The position numbers and the translations under genes are program-made. This document shows positions 7,917 to 14,463 of a stretch of 22,660 nucleotides of DNA, one piece after another; position 1 is the first letter of the stretch; the number at the start of each line of letters is the position of its first letter. This DNA comes from an uncultured Ruminococcus sp. (GTDB lineage Bacteria > Bacillota_A > Clostridia > Oscillospirales > Acutalibacteraceae), in contig CADBXH010000041.1 of assembly GCA_902798605.1 (NCBI GenBank), forward strand, positions 1 through 22,660, read 5' to 3'. The notes under the pieces were generated by a model. The model had not been told where the DNA came from and made no database searches. It saw only the letters and a program-made list of their open reading frames with translations.

Positions 7917-9909
7917 CGACACCGTAGACGACAGAGAAGTCGCGATCAAAATATTAAAGGACGAATACCTCAACAACGAGGAGTTTATTCGCCGCTTCAA
8001 AAATGAATCAAAGGCTATCGCCATGCTTTCACACCCCAACATCGTAAAGGTGTACGACGTAAGCTTCGGCGATATGATCCAGTATATCGTAATGGAATAC
8101 ATTGACGGTATCACCCTTAAAGAATATATCGAGAGCCAGGGTATAATCGAGTGGAAGGACGTTATCCACCTTATGACCCAGGTGCTCAAGGCGCTGCAGC
8201 ACGCGCACGAGAGCGGTATCGTTCACCGCGACATCAAGCCGCAGAACATTATGCTTCTTCAGGACGGCACTATCAAGGTGACGGACTTCGGTATTGCCAG
8301 ATTCTCAGACAAGGCGACCCGCACGATGACCGACCAGGCTATCGGTTCCGTTCATTATATCGCGCCCGAGCAGGCAAAGGGCTCCGTTACCGATGGAAAA
8401 ACCGACATCTACTCGGTCGGCGTAATGCTCTATGAGATGCTCACGGGCAGACTTCCCTTTGACGGCGACAGCGCGGTAACAGTCGCGCTTATGCAGCTGC
8501 AGTCGACCCCCAAGCGCCCGCGCGAGGTCAACCCCGGCATACCTATCGGACTTGAACAGATCACTATCCGCGCAATGCAAAAGCAGCCCGAGGACCGCTA
8601 CGCCTCAGCTGCCGAGATGCTCAGCGATCTCGAGCGTTTCAGGCTCAACCCCTCGATAGTGTTCGATTACGGCACAAACTTTATCGACCGCCAGCCCACA
8701 AAGCACGTCGGCGGAAAGGATGAAAAGGACGAGGGCAACAAGGTAGACAAAAAGGACGTTGATATGCCAGAGCCCGAATATGCGTATGAGGACGAGCCCA
8801 TAAAGGAGCATAAGCCCATTTTCCACATTTTAAAGGGCGTTTTGATCGCGGCTATCATTATGCTTCTTATCTTTTCCGGAATAGGTATTTTCCAGGCGAT
8901 GAATTCCGGTCAGGCAAAGGATGTTGATGTTCCCAATTACGTCGGCAAGACTATTGTTGAGGCAAAAGAGGACAATCCCGAAGAGTTCCAGTTTGACATA
9001 AAAAGTAAATTTGTAGAAGGACAGGAGCTCGGAGTTATTATAGATCAGGAACCCGAGGCGGGCTCAATGAAGGTCAAGTCCGGATCAACTATCAAGCTGA
9101 CGGTCAACGGAACCGACACCGAGATTCCGGTTCCCTTTATTCAGAATTTAAGCGAAAACGACGCTATAAAAACACTCAAGGAAAAGAGTCTTATTCCAAA
9201 GATAGTTTATGTTGAAGACTCAAAAACACCTAAGGGTTATACAATAGATTCGTTCCCGTCCGCCGGAGCAAAGACAACGATCGGTTCTACGGTCTGTGTA
9301 TATGTTGCCAACGGTGAACGCGCGGGTGTGGTTGAGATCCCCGCGGTGCTCGGTATGAATGAATCCGAAGCAAAATCAGCCCTTGAAGAGCTCGGACTTA
9401 CGGTAGAAACCGTTTATGATGACGAGAGCAAAGAGGCAAAGGATTCCGTAATCAGTTCATCTCCGCTTCCTTACGGAAAGGTAGAGAAGGGCACTGTTGT
9501 TACCCTGACGGTAAGCTCGGGTAAGGGTGACAAAAAGACGGTAGAGGTCATAGTTGACCTTCCGCCGAATGCCACTAAATCACTTGAGATGACCGTTACA
9601 GTCGATGGTGAGGTCGACAGCTCACTGTCACAGACGGTAGATCCCGGCAGCGGCAGCGTAACGCTGAGCTTTGAGGGTACAGGCAAAAAGACTGTAGTCG
9701 TTGAGCTTGACGGTCAGGTTTACCGAGAGTACACGATCGACTTTACAACGGGCTCGATAACTAACACCGTAGCGCACGACTATGTTCCCGAGACCGAGCC
9801 GCCCACGGAGCCGCCCACGGAGCCTCAGACTGATGTTCCGCCTGTGACTCAGGCAACCGAGACTCCCGAACAGCCTACAGCCGATCCAAATCAAGTTATG
9901 CCATATTAA
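7888..9909 (+). CDS. prkC: PASTA-domain Ser/Thr protein kinase PrkC, lacking its glycine loop (5' frameshift/deletion)
   Basis: PrkC kinases sense peptidoglycan fragments outside the cell through PASTA domains and phosphorylate cytoplasmic targets. The open frame could only start at TTG 7888. From 7903 it reads VYRCNDTVDDREVAIK, so the beta-3 lysine (7948-7950) is present, as are HRDIKPQN (from 8224), DFG (8284-8292) and the APE-like APEQ segment. The GxGxxG loop and strand beta-1 are gone. After the kinase come a charged linker, one membrane segment (about 8833-8910), three PASTA repeats (about 8926-9114, 9118-9312, 9322-9525), a C-terminal beta-rich domain (about 9538-9770) and a Thr/Pro tail with two PPTE repeats. 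As read, the protein is unlikely to bind ATP normally. It may be a real mutation or a sequence error; the rest of the frame is intact. Confidence 0.88.
   Translation: MTDVTVYRCNDTVDDREVAIKILKDEYLNNEEFIRRFKNESKAIAMLSHPNIVKVYDVSFGDMIQYIVMEYIDGITLKEYIESQGIIEWKDVIHLMTQVLKALQHAHESGIVHRDIKPQNIMLLQDGTIKVTDFGIARFSDKATRTMTDQAIGSVHYIAPEQAKGSVTDGKTDIYSVGVMLYEMLTGRLPFDGDSAVTVALMQLQSTPKRPREVNPGIPIGLEQITIRAMQKQPEDRYASAAEMLSDLERFRLNPSIVFDYGTNFIDRQPTKHVGGKDEKDEGNKVDKKDVDMPEPEYAYEDEPIKEHKPIFHILKGVLIAAIIMLLIFSGIGIFQAMNSGQAKDVDVPNYVGKTIVEAKEDNPEEFQFDIKSKFVEGQELGVIIDQEPEAGSMKVKSGSTIKLTVNGTDTEIPVPFIQNLSENDAIKTLKEKSLIPKIVYVEDSKTPKGYTIDSFPSAGAKTTIGSTVCVYVANGERAGVVEIPAVLGMNESEAKSALEELGLTVETVYDDESKEAKDSVISSSPLPYGKVEKGTVVTLTVSSGKGDKKTVEVIVDLPPNATKSLEMTVTVDGEVDSSLSQTVDPGSGSVTLSFEGTGKKTVVVELDGQVYREYTIDFTTGSITNTVAHDYVPETEPPTEPPTEPQTDVPPVTQATETPEQPTADPNQVMPY
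9796..9824 (+). repeat. 12-bp tandem repeat in the prkC tail
   Basis: The unit GAGCCGCCCACG occurs twice exactly (9796-9807, 9808-9819) and is followed by GAGCC. It encodes EPPTEPPTEP in the extracellular Pro/Thr-rich C-terminus. Such short in-frame repeats may change copy number by slippage without shifting the frame. Confidence 0.85.
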
Positions 9910-9917
9910 AGAGCTTT

Positions 9918-10802
9918 ATGCAAAAAAAACAGGGTATATTAATGAAGTCGGTCGGCGGATTTTACTATGTCCGCTGCGGCGATAAAGAGTATGAATGCAA
10001 AGCAAGGGGAAGCTTCCGCAAAAAGGGAAGCTCCCCCGTTGCGGGTGACAGGGTAGAGATATCCGTTCCCGATGACGGCTTTTGTGCTATAGAAAAGATC
10101 CTTGAACGCAAAAACAAGCTAAAGCGTCCTGCGCTTGCTAACATCGACGCGCTTGTTATCGTTTGTTCAACGGTCGACCCGCTGCCTAATTTTACCGTGA
10201 TTGACAAGATGACCGCGGCGGCGGTGAATAACGATATGACGCCGGTTTTGGCGGTGTCAAAAAATGATATAAAAAACGGTGACGAGGTCTGTGAGATCTA
10301 CCGCAAAAGCGGGATAAAGGTTTTTCAGTGCTCGCCCGAAGACCAAAGCGAGGTCGACTCTCTAAGAGATTTTCTCAGGGGCAAAGTTTCGGCGTTTACC
10401 GGTAACAGCGGAGTGGGCAAGTCTACGCTCCTTAATATGCTGTTCCCGTCGCTCGAGCTTGAAACGGGACAAATCAGCGAAAAGTTAGGCAGAGGCAGAC
10501 ACACCACAAGGGTGGTCGAGCTGTTTGAGCTTGACGGATGTTATGTCGCCGATACCCCGGGATTTTCCACGGTAGACCTACAGCGGTACGAAATGATAGA
10601 CAAGGAGCAGCTTCAGTACTGCTTCCCCGAATTTGAAAAATACCTTGGTCAGTGCCAATTCACCTCTTGCTCGCACACCTGCGAAAAGGGCTGCGCGATC
10701 ATCGAAGCTCTCAATAACGGAGAGATCAGCGAATCGCGCCACAAAAGCTACGTGCAGATGTATAACGAGGTAAAGGATATAAAGCACTGGCAGATAAAGT
10801 GA
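9918..10802 (+). CDS. rsgA: Ribosome small-subunit-dependent GTPase RsgA (YjeQ/CpgA)
   Basis: A circularly permuted GTPase acting in 30S subunit maturation; in Bacillus the homologue CpgA is also a PrkC substrate, which fits its place after prkC. An N-terminal OB fold (GGFYYVRCGDKEYECKARG) is followed by the G motifs in permuted order: SKND (G4), GNSGVGKST from about residue 162 (G1) and DTPGFS (G3). The C-terminal zinc site is CQFTSCSHTC with Cys246, Cys251, His253 and Cys255. Length is 294 residues. ATG 9918 has only a weak ribosome binding site, eight bases after the prkC stop. ATG 9942 is an alternative, but the residues between match the usual RsgA start. Confidence 0.96.
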   Translation: MQKKQGILMKSVGGFYYVRCGDKEYECKARGSFRKKGSSPVAGDRVEISVPDDGFCAIEKILERKNKLKRPALANIDALVIVCSTVDPLPNFTVIDKMTAAAVNNDMTPVLAVSKNDIKNGDEVCEIYRKSGIKVFQCSPEDQSEVDSLRDFLRGKVSAFTGNSGVGKSTLLNMLFPSLELETGQISEKLGRGRHTTRVVELFELDGCYVADTPGFSTVDLQRYEMIDKEQLQYCFPEFEKYLGQCQFTSCSHTCEKGCAIIEALNNGEISESRHKSYVQMYNEVKDIKHWQIK

Positions 10803-10805
10803 TAT

Positions 10806-11441
10806 ATGAATTGTTTGATTATTGCGGGCGCTCCCGAATATGATATTGATCTGATAAAGGAGCAGTCCCAAAAAAGCGATTTGATCATATGCGCCGACAA
10901 AGGCTATACCTACGCTAAAATCGCGGGTGTAAAGCCAGACATAGTTATAGGTGATTTTGACTCTTGTACCGATGAAGTCAGCGGTGATTTTGAGACAGTA
11001 AAGCTCAATACCGACAAGGATTTCACCGACACGCATATCTGTGTTGACAAGGCTCTTGAAACGGGCTGTAAGGAAATAACTATCCTTTCCGCCGTAGGCG
11101 GCAGGCTTGATCATACGCTTGCGAATCTCTATCTGCTTGGTTACATAGCGGACAAAGGCGGCAGGGGAGTGCTGCTCTCAAAAAAAGAGAGGATAGAGCT
11201 CTTAACAAAGGGAAAGACCGTTTTCAGCGGAATGGGTTCCCTGACTTTTTCGGTTTTTCCTTTTGGGTGCGATCGTGTGACCCTCTCTATCAAGGGGGCA
11301 AAATACGAGCTTGATGATTATATTATGAAAAGCAACGTTCCGATCGGCGTTTCTAATTTATTTGACTCAGACGATTGTGAGATCGAAATCACCGATGGCA
11401 GGGCGCTTGTTATAATCAACCGGAATAATGAATTTTTATAA
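10806..11441 (+). CDS. thiN: Thiamine pyrophosphokinase
   Basis: Converts thiamine to thiamine pyrophosphate using ATP. The 211-residue protein shows the family motifs: GDFDS at about residue 49, DKDFTDTHICVDKAL, and GGRLDHTLANL with metal- and thiamine-site aspartates. The C-terminal beta domain follows. It begins three bases after the rsgA stop and is the last gene of the long + strand row. In Bacillus, rpe lies between rsgA and thiN; here it is missing. A structured AT-rich spacer follows. Confidence 0.95.
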   Translation: MNCLIIAGAPEYDIDLIKEQSQKSDLIICADKGYTYAKIAGVKPDIVIGDFDSCTDEVSGDFETVKLNTDKDFTDTHICVDKALETGCKEITILSAVGGRLDHTLANLYLLGYIADKGGRGVLLSKKERIELLTKGKTVFSGMGSLTFSVFPFGCDRVTLSIKGAKYELDDYIMKSNVPIGVSNLFDSDDCEIEITDGRALVIINRNNEFL

Positions 11442-11561
11442 CATAATATAAAACTCAAATAAAAAAGGTAACAAAATGAATACTTTTCGGGTACCACAGT
11501 ATATTGTGGAAAAACCGATTTTTTATGAATAATCCTCAAAATGTTACCTTGAATTATGTTA
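11439..11561 (+). other. Nested inverted-repeat element downstream of thiN (function unknown)
   Basis: Two sets of 9-bp inverted repeats are nested: TAACATAAT (11439-11447) with ATTATGTTA (11553-11561), and AAGGTAACA (11465-11473) with TGTTACCTT (11542-11550). In the middle is a small hairpin, CCACA (11494-11498) with TGTGG (11505-11509), flanked by CGG (11488-11490) and CCG (11515-11517) and followed by six T (11519-11524). The small hairpin may act as a weak thiN terminator. The whole could be a folded RNA or a small mobile-element remnant. The outer arms overlap the last codon of thiN. The remaining spacer to 11733 holds the promoter of the next gene. Confidence 0.5.
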
Positions 11562-11611
11562 GTGTTGACTGACGGCGGTGTGCTGTCAATAACAAAACTG
11601 TAATTAAAATG

Positions 11612-11654
11612 ACACTTAATAATCTTGAAAAGAATAATAAGTGTGTGTTATAAT
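11612..11654 (+). promoter_or_regulatory. Promoter with palindromic operator candidate for the zinc-ribbon PASTA pseudokinase
   Basis: The -35 box TTGAAA (11625-11630) and -10 box TATAAT (11649-11654) are separated by 18 bases. An inverted repeat ACACTTA (11612-11618) / TAAGTGT (11638-11644) brackets the -35 box and reaches into the spacer, so a bound protein could block polymerase. The predicted transcript would have about 70 bases of leader before ATG 11734. Confidence 0.6.
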
Positions 11655-11733
11655 TCTTTATAGAAAAAATAGGAAGTAATCTGAAAATAACGAAGTTTGA
11701 ATAACGGAAGATATTATTTGGAGTGAGCATAGT

Positions 11734-13374
11734 ATGTCATTATGTATGGGATGTATGCAGGATAGGGGCAGCAACAGAATTTGTCCTCACTGCGGTTTTG
11801 ACAATTCCGAAAAACAACAGGCGCCGTTTTTACCGTACGGTACTGTTTTAATGAATCGATATATCATAGGCGCCGGTATTGATAATAACGGCGAGAGCAC
11901 ACGTTATCTCTGCTATGATAAGCAGACTGACGAAGTACTTATCGTCTGCGAGTTTTTGCCGATCGGTCTGTTCAGCAGAAACGAGGGCGAAAAGAATGTT
12001 AAGGTCAATTACGAAAACCGTAACACTTACAACAAGCTCAAGGACGATTTTGTAAATTACTATAAGACGCTTTTAGAGTTAAGAGAGCTTTCCGCTCTGC
12101 TTAAAGTACATAATATTTTTGAAGAGAACAACACGGCGTATGTCATTGAAGAAAACGAGGATCTTATTCCCTTTGAGGAGTATGTTCAGCGCAGCAACGG
12201 CAATCTCGAGTGGGATATCGCAAGACCTCTCTTTATGCCGGTCATCTCGGCGCTTGAGGCTCTCCACAAAAGAGGAGTCGGCCACTACGCTATTTCTCCC
12301 AAGAATATGTTCATCACTGCATCGGGCAAGATAAAGATCAGCGGCTTTGCTACCGAAAACGAACGCAAGCGCGGTACTGCGCTCAAGTCTCAGCTTTTCT
12401 CGGGCGCGGCGGCTCCCGAGCAGTACGAAAAGAACTTCCCGCTTGACGATATAACCGATATATACGGCTTCTGCGCGACGCTGTTCTTTGCGCTGACAGG
12501 CAATATGCCCAAGAGCGCTCCCGAAAGACTTAAAGACAGCCGCCTGCTTATGAGCACAAACACAGTAAAGAGGCTTCCTCCTCACGTTGTATCGGCGCTC
12601 GCAAACGGGCTTCAGGTCGAGAGAGAAAACCGTATCACCGATTTTGACGAGCTCCGTTCTCAGCTTTCTGTCGCGCATACCGCAAAGGCTATACAGGACG
12701 AGATCTCGCGTACCGCGAGTATGAATATCTCTAAAAACGGTGACGAAAAAAGATATAAAAACAGTATGTCGCCCGTGACAATAGCGATTATTTCCGGGGC
12801 AATAACCGCGGTTTTGCTCGGTATAGTCATCGCGATACTGTTTATGAATAATATCAATCCGTTTATGAGCCTGTTCGGCGGCGATAAAACTCCTACGGTA
12901 GAGTCGACCGCAAATACGGAGTGGACAGGTCCCACGGTTCCCAACTATGTAGGCAAAACCTACGATCAGGTCGCCAAAGAGGTTGAGGGTCAGGAAAAAA
13001 TCAAGCTCTATCGCAACTATACCGACGAATACAGCGACGAGTATAAAGAGGGCGTTGTAATGGCTCAAAACCCCGAGGCGGGTTCAAAGATCGCTCAGGA
13101 AGAGGACGTTAATGTAAGCGTTACCATCAGCAAGGGTCCGAAAATGCGTGAACTTCCCGCTATTGAGGGATTGACTCTTGACGAGGCGTCCGCGGCAATC
13201 GGTAAACAGGGGCTCCTCGCGACTCCCGAATACCAGTACAGCGACAAATACGCTAACAACAGAGTCATCGGTTATAAAAACCAGCAAAAGGGCGATACCG
13301 TTGAGTTCGGTACAAACGTAACTGTAATAGTCAGCAAAGGTCCCGAGCCCAAAGACAGCAGTAACAGCGATTGA
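11734..13374 (+). CDS. Zinc-ribbon, membrane-anchored PASTA pseudokinase
   Basis: 546 residues. The N-terminus has a zinc ribbon (Cys4, Cys7, Cys17, Cys20), followed by LPYGTVLMNRYIIG, the usual lead-in to clostridial zinc-ribbon kinases. The kinase-like fold then lacks every catalytic mark: the glycine loop is GAGIDNNGESTRY, the beta-3 lysine is probably Cys72 (IVCEFLP where kinases have VAIKEFFP), HRDIKP is HYAISP (184-189) and DFG is SGF (203-205). The C-lobe is still recognisable (AAAPEQYEK, DIYGFCATLFFALTGNMP). One membrane segment (about 347-370) and two PASTA domains (about 400-467 and 468-540) follow. It probably acts as a scaffold or cell-wall sensor rather than an enzyme. The start has GGAG ten bases upstream. 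It has its own promoter and terminator. Confidence 0.88.
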   Translation: MSLCMGCMQDRGSNRICPHCGFDNSEKQQAPFLPYGTVLMNRYIIGAGIDNNGESTRYLCYDKQTDEVLIVCEFLPIGLFSRNEGEKNVKVNYENRNTYNKLKDDFVNYYKTLLELRELSALLKVHNIFEENNTAYVIEENEDLIPFEEYVQRSNGNLEWDIARPLFMPVISALEALHKRGVGHYAISPKNMFITASGKIKISGFATENERKRGTALKSQLFSGAAAPEQYEKNFPLDDITDIYGFCATLFFALTGNMPKSAPERLKDSRLLMSTNTVKRLPPHVVSALANGLQVERENRITDFDELRSQLSVAHTAKAIQDEISRTASMNISKNGDEKRYKNSMSPVTIAIISGAITAVLLGIVIAILFMNNINPFMSLFGGDKTPTVESTANTEWTGPTVPNYVGKTYDQVAKEVEGQEKIKLYRNYTDEYSDEYKEGVVMAQNPEAGSKIAQEEDVNVSVTISKGPKMRELPAIEGLTLDEASAAIGKQGLLATPEYQYSDKYANNRVIGYKNQQKGDTVEFGTNVTVIVSKGPEPKDSSNSD

Positions 13375-13387
13375 TCAACAAAAACAT

Positions 13388-13421
13388 AAAGCTAACTTCG
13401 GATTTACGGAGTTAGCTTTTT
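13388..13421 (+). terminator. Rho-independent terminator of the pseudokinase gene
   Basis: AAAGCTAACT (13388-13397) pairs with AGTTAGCTTT (13410-13419), and the T run continues to 13421. It begins 13 bases after the stop codon. Confidence 0.9.
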
Positions 13422-13449
13422 CTTTGTCTTTATTAATAATTCTCTTTAT

Positions 13450-13505
13450 TTTCAGTATCAAATGTTGCATTTGCAACTGAAATTAATAGCTATATGAGGT
13501 ATAAT
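13450..13505 (+). promoter_or_regulatory. Possible promoter with overlapping inverted repeats
   Basis: A TATAAT box (13500-13505) has CTGAAA 17 bases upstream (13477-13482), four of six matches to a -35 box. The -35 lies inside inverted repeats: TTTCAGT (13450-13456) with ACTGAAA (13476-13482), and GTTGC (13464-13468) with GCAAC (13473-13477). If active, it would make a short transcript ending at the terminator at 13574-13602. No real gene is seen in between, only five-codon frames such as 13523-13540. Confidence 0.35.
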
Positions 13506-13573
13506 ATCAAAAAGGTAAGGCAATGACTTATCGACAATAATGCTATTCCTTCTATAACCCAATATACCCCCTA

Positions 13574-13602
13574 AAACAACCGAGTTCATCTCGGTTGTTT
13601 TT
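13574..13602 (+). terminator. Rho-independent terminator in the intergenic region
   Basis: AAACAACCGAG (13574-13584) pairs perfectly with CTCGGTTGTTT (13590-13600) around a five-base loop, with a T run to 13602. It follows no visible coding region, so it probably ends a short untranslated transcript or backs up the terminator at 13388-13421. Confidence 0.85.
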
Positions 13603-13610
13603 CTTTTAGC

Positions 13611-13692
13611 GGCGGCAACGTTACGTTGCATCCAATTTGAGAAGATAGTTCGGCGGCAACGTGACGTTGCATCCAATTCGAGAAGAAAGTTC
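13611..13692. repeat. 41-bp tandem repeat, two copies, each with a perfect palindrome
   Basis: Unit 1 (13611-13651) and unit 2 (13652-13692) differ at only three positions. Both begin GGCGGCAACG and contain the 15-base palindrome GCAACGTnACGTTGC (centre t, then g). A decayed third unit begins at 13693 (AGCGGTAACGG) and has lost the palindrome. The palindromes are 41 bases apart, about four helical turns, and lie about 250 bases before the carD start. They could be protein-binding sites or RNA hairpins. Confidence 0.85.
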
Positions 13693-13742
13693 AGCGGTAA
13701 CGGAAAGCTTGGATTCCCGACAGCGAACGTCTGCTTTTGTAG

Positions 13743-13768
13743 GGGTCGGTCAATACCGCCCTTTTTTT
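13743..13768 (+). terminator. Terminator-like hairpin with T run
   Basis: GGGtCGGT (13743-13750) pairs with ACCGCCC (13755-13761) with one bulged base and a four-base loop, followed by seven T. It follows the tandem repeats. The flanking GTAGGGG resembles the start of the palindromic repeat at 3909, so it may derive from the same family. Confidence 0.6.
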
Positions 13769-13802
13769 AGTTTATTATCAACAAAAACTTAATAACTTTT
13801 TG

Positions 13803-13842
13803 TGACTGCTAAAATTTTTATTGTAACAGCAGTCATTTTTTT
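13803..13842 (+). terminator. Terminator-like hairpin with T run
   Basis: TGACTGCT (13803-13810) pairs with AGCAGTCA (13828-13835) around a 17-base AT-rich loop, followed by seven T (13836-13842). It lies just upstream of the presumed carD promoter and would insulate it. Apart from the listed hairpins, repeats and promoters, I see no gene in 13375-13942. Confidence 0.65.
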
Positions 13843-13886
13843 ATGTATGTTTAGTGATTTTGCCTATGTCATTTTTGATATTATTG

Positions 13887-13895
13887 TGATATAAT
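13887..13895 (+). promoter_or_regulatory. Extended -10 promoter of the CarD gene
   Basis: TGaTATAAT (13887-13895) is an extended -10 box about 45 bases before the start. No convincing -35 box lies at the right distance, which is typical of extended -10 promoters. Confidence 0.5.
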
Positions 13896-13942
13896 AAAAA
13901 TGTAAAAAATGCAGTGAATATCTTATGTTTGGGGGATTAATG

Positions 13943-14428
13943 ATGTTCAGCGTAGGGCAAAATGTACTTTACGGTACAAACGGTGTTTGCGTTGTAAATG
14001 ATATTACGGAAAAGAAGATCGGAAAAGTTTCTATGGAGTACTATGTCCTCAAGCCCCTTGCGACCGATTCTTCGACTCTGTTTGTTCCCACTCATAACGA
14101 AGAGCTCGTAAAACGTATCCGCGGGGTTCTTAATAAAGATGATATCGACAGTATCCTCTCCGACCTTCCCGATATAGGCGAATGGAATGAGAACAAGCAG
14201 GAGCGCTCGGATGATTTCAAAAGCATTGTTACAGGCGGCGACTGTGTTGAGCTTATCAGGATGATAAGGCTCATCCAGTCTCATTCCGATGAACTCGCCG
14301 AGATCGGACGTCACCTGCATATGTCCGACGAACGCTTCTTGAAGGAAGCCGAAAAAATGGTTTCAGAGGAAGTATCCCTCGTCCTCAATGTGGATAAGGA
14401 TACAGCTATTGAACTTATATTGAAATAA
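13943..14428 (+). CDS. CarD/CdnL-family RNA polymerase-binding transcription regulator
   Basis: CarD-family proteins bind the RNA polymerase beta subunit and stabilise open promoter complexes. The N-terminal Tudor-like domain reads MFSVGQNVLYGTNGVCVVNDI and runs to about residue 60; a mostly helical C-terminal domain follows (LNKDDIDSILSDLP... MIRLIQSHSDELAEIGRHLH). At 161 residues it matches CarD/CdnL and not the much larger TRCF. I place the start at ATG 13943 because GGGGG (13931-13935) lies seven bases upstream; ATG 13940 is equally in frame, while ATG 13925 is upstream of that site. It stands alone, with its own promoter and a bidirectional terminator shared with tex. Confidence 0.9.
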   Translation: MFSVGQNVLYGTNGVCVVNDITEKKIGKVSMEYYVLKPLATDSSTLFVPTHNEELVKRIRGVLNKDDIDSILSDLPDIGEWNENKQERSDDFKSIVTGGDCVELIRMIRLIQSHSDELAEIGRHLHMSDERFLKEAEKMVSEEVSLVLNVDKDTAIELILK

Positions 14429-14434
14429 AATTAT

Positions 14435-14463
14435 GGGACGGTCAGTGACCGTCCCGTTTTTTT
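14435..14463. terminator. Terminator between convergent carD-family gene and tex
   Basis: GGGACGGTCA (14435-14444) pairs with TGACCGTCCC (14446-14455), followed by seven T (14457-14463) that overlap the tex stop. On the + strand it is a strong terminator. On the - strand the same hairpin is followed by a weaker T-containing stretch, so it may serve both genes. Confidence 0.9.

Noticed and set aside
12079..13068. 329-codon frame antisense to the pseudokinase gene
   Set aside because: It is a shadow of the well-supported + strand gene; composition is low in recognisable motifs and rich in Arg/Cys as typical of antisense frames.
13458..13676. 72-codon frame on the - strand over the tandem repeats
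   Set aside because: It crosses a strong terminator hairpin, its sequence comes from the repeats, and no ribosome binding site or known family is apparent.
13611..13692. CRISPR array
   Set aside because: Only two directly adjacent units without spacers and no cas genes; it is a simple tandem duplication.
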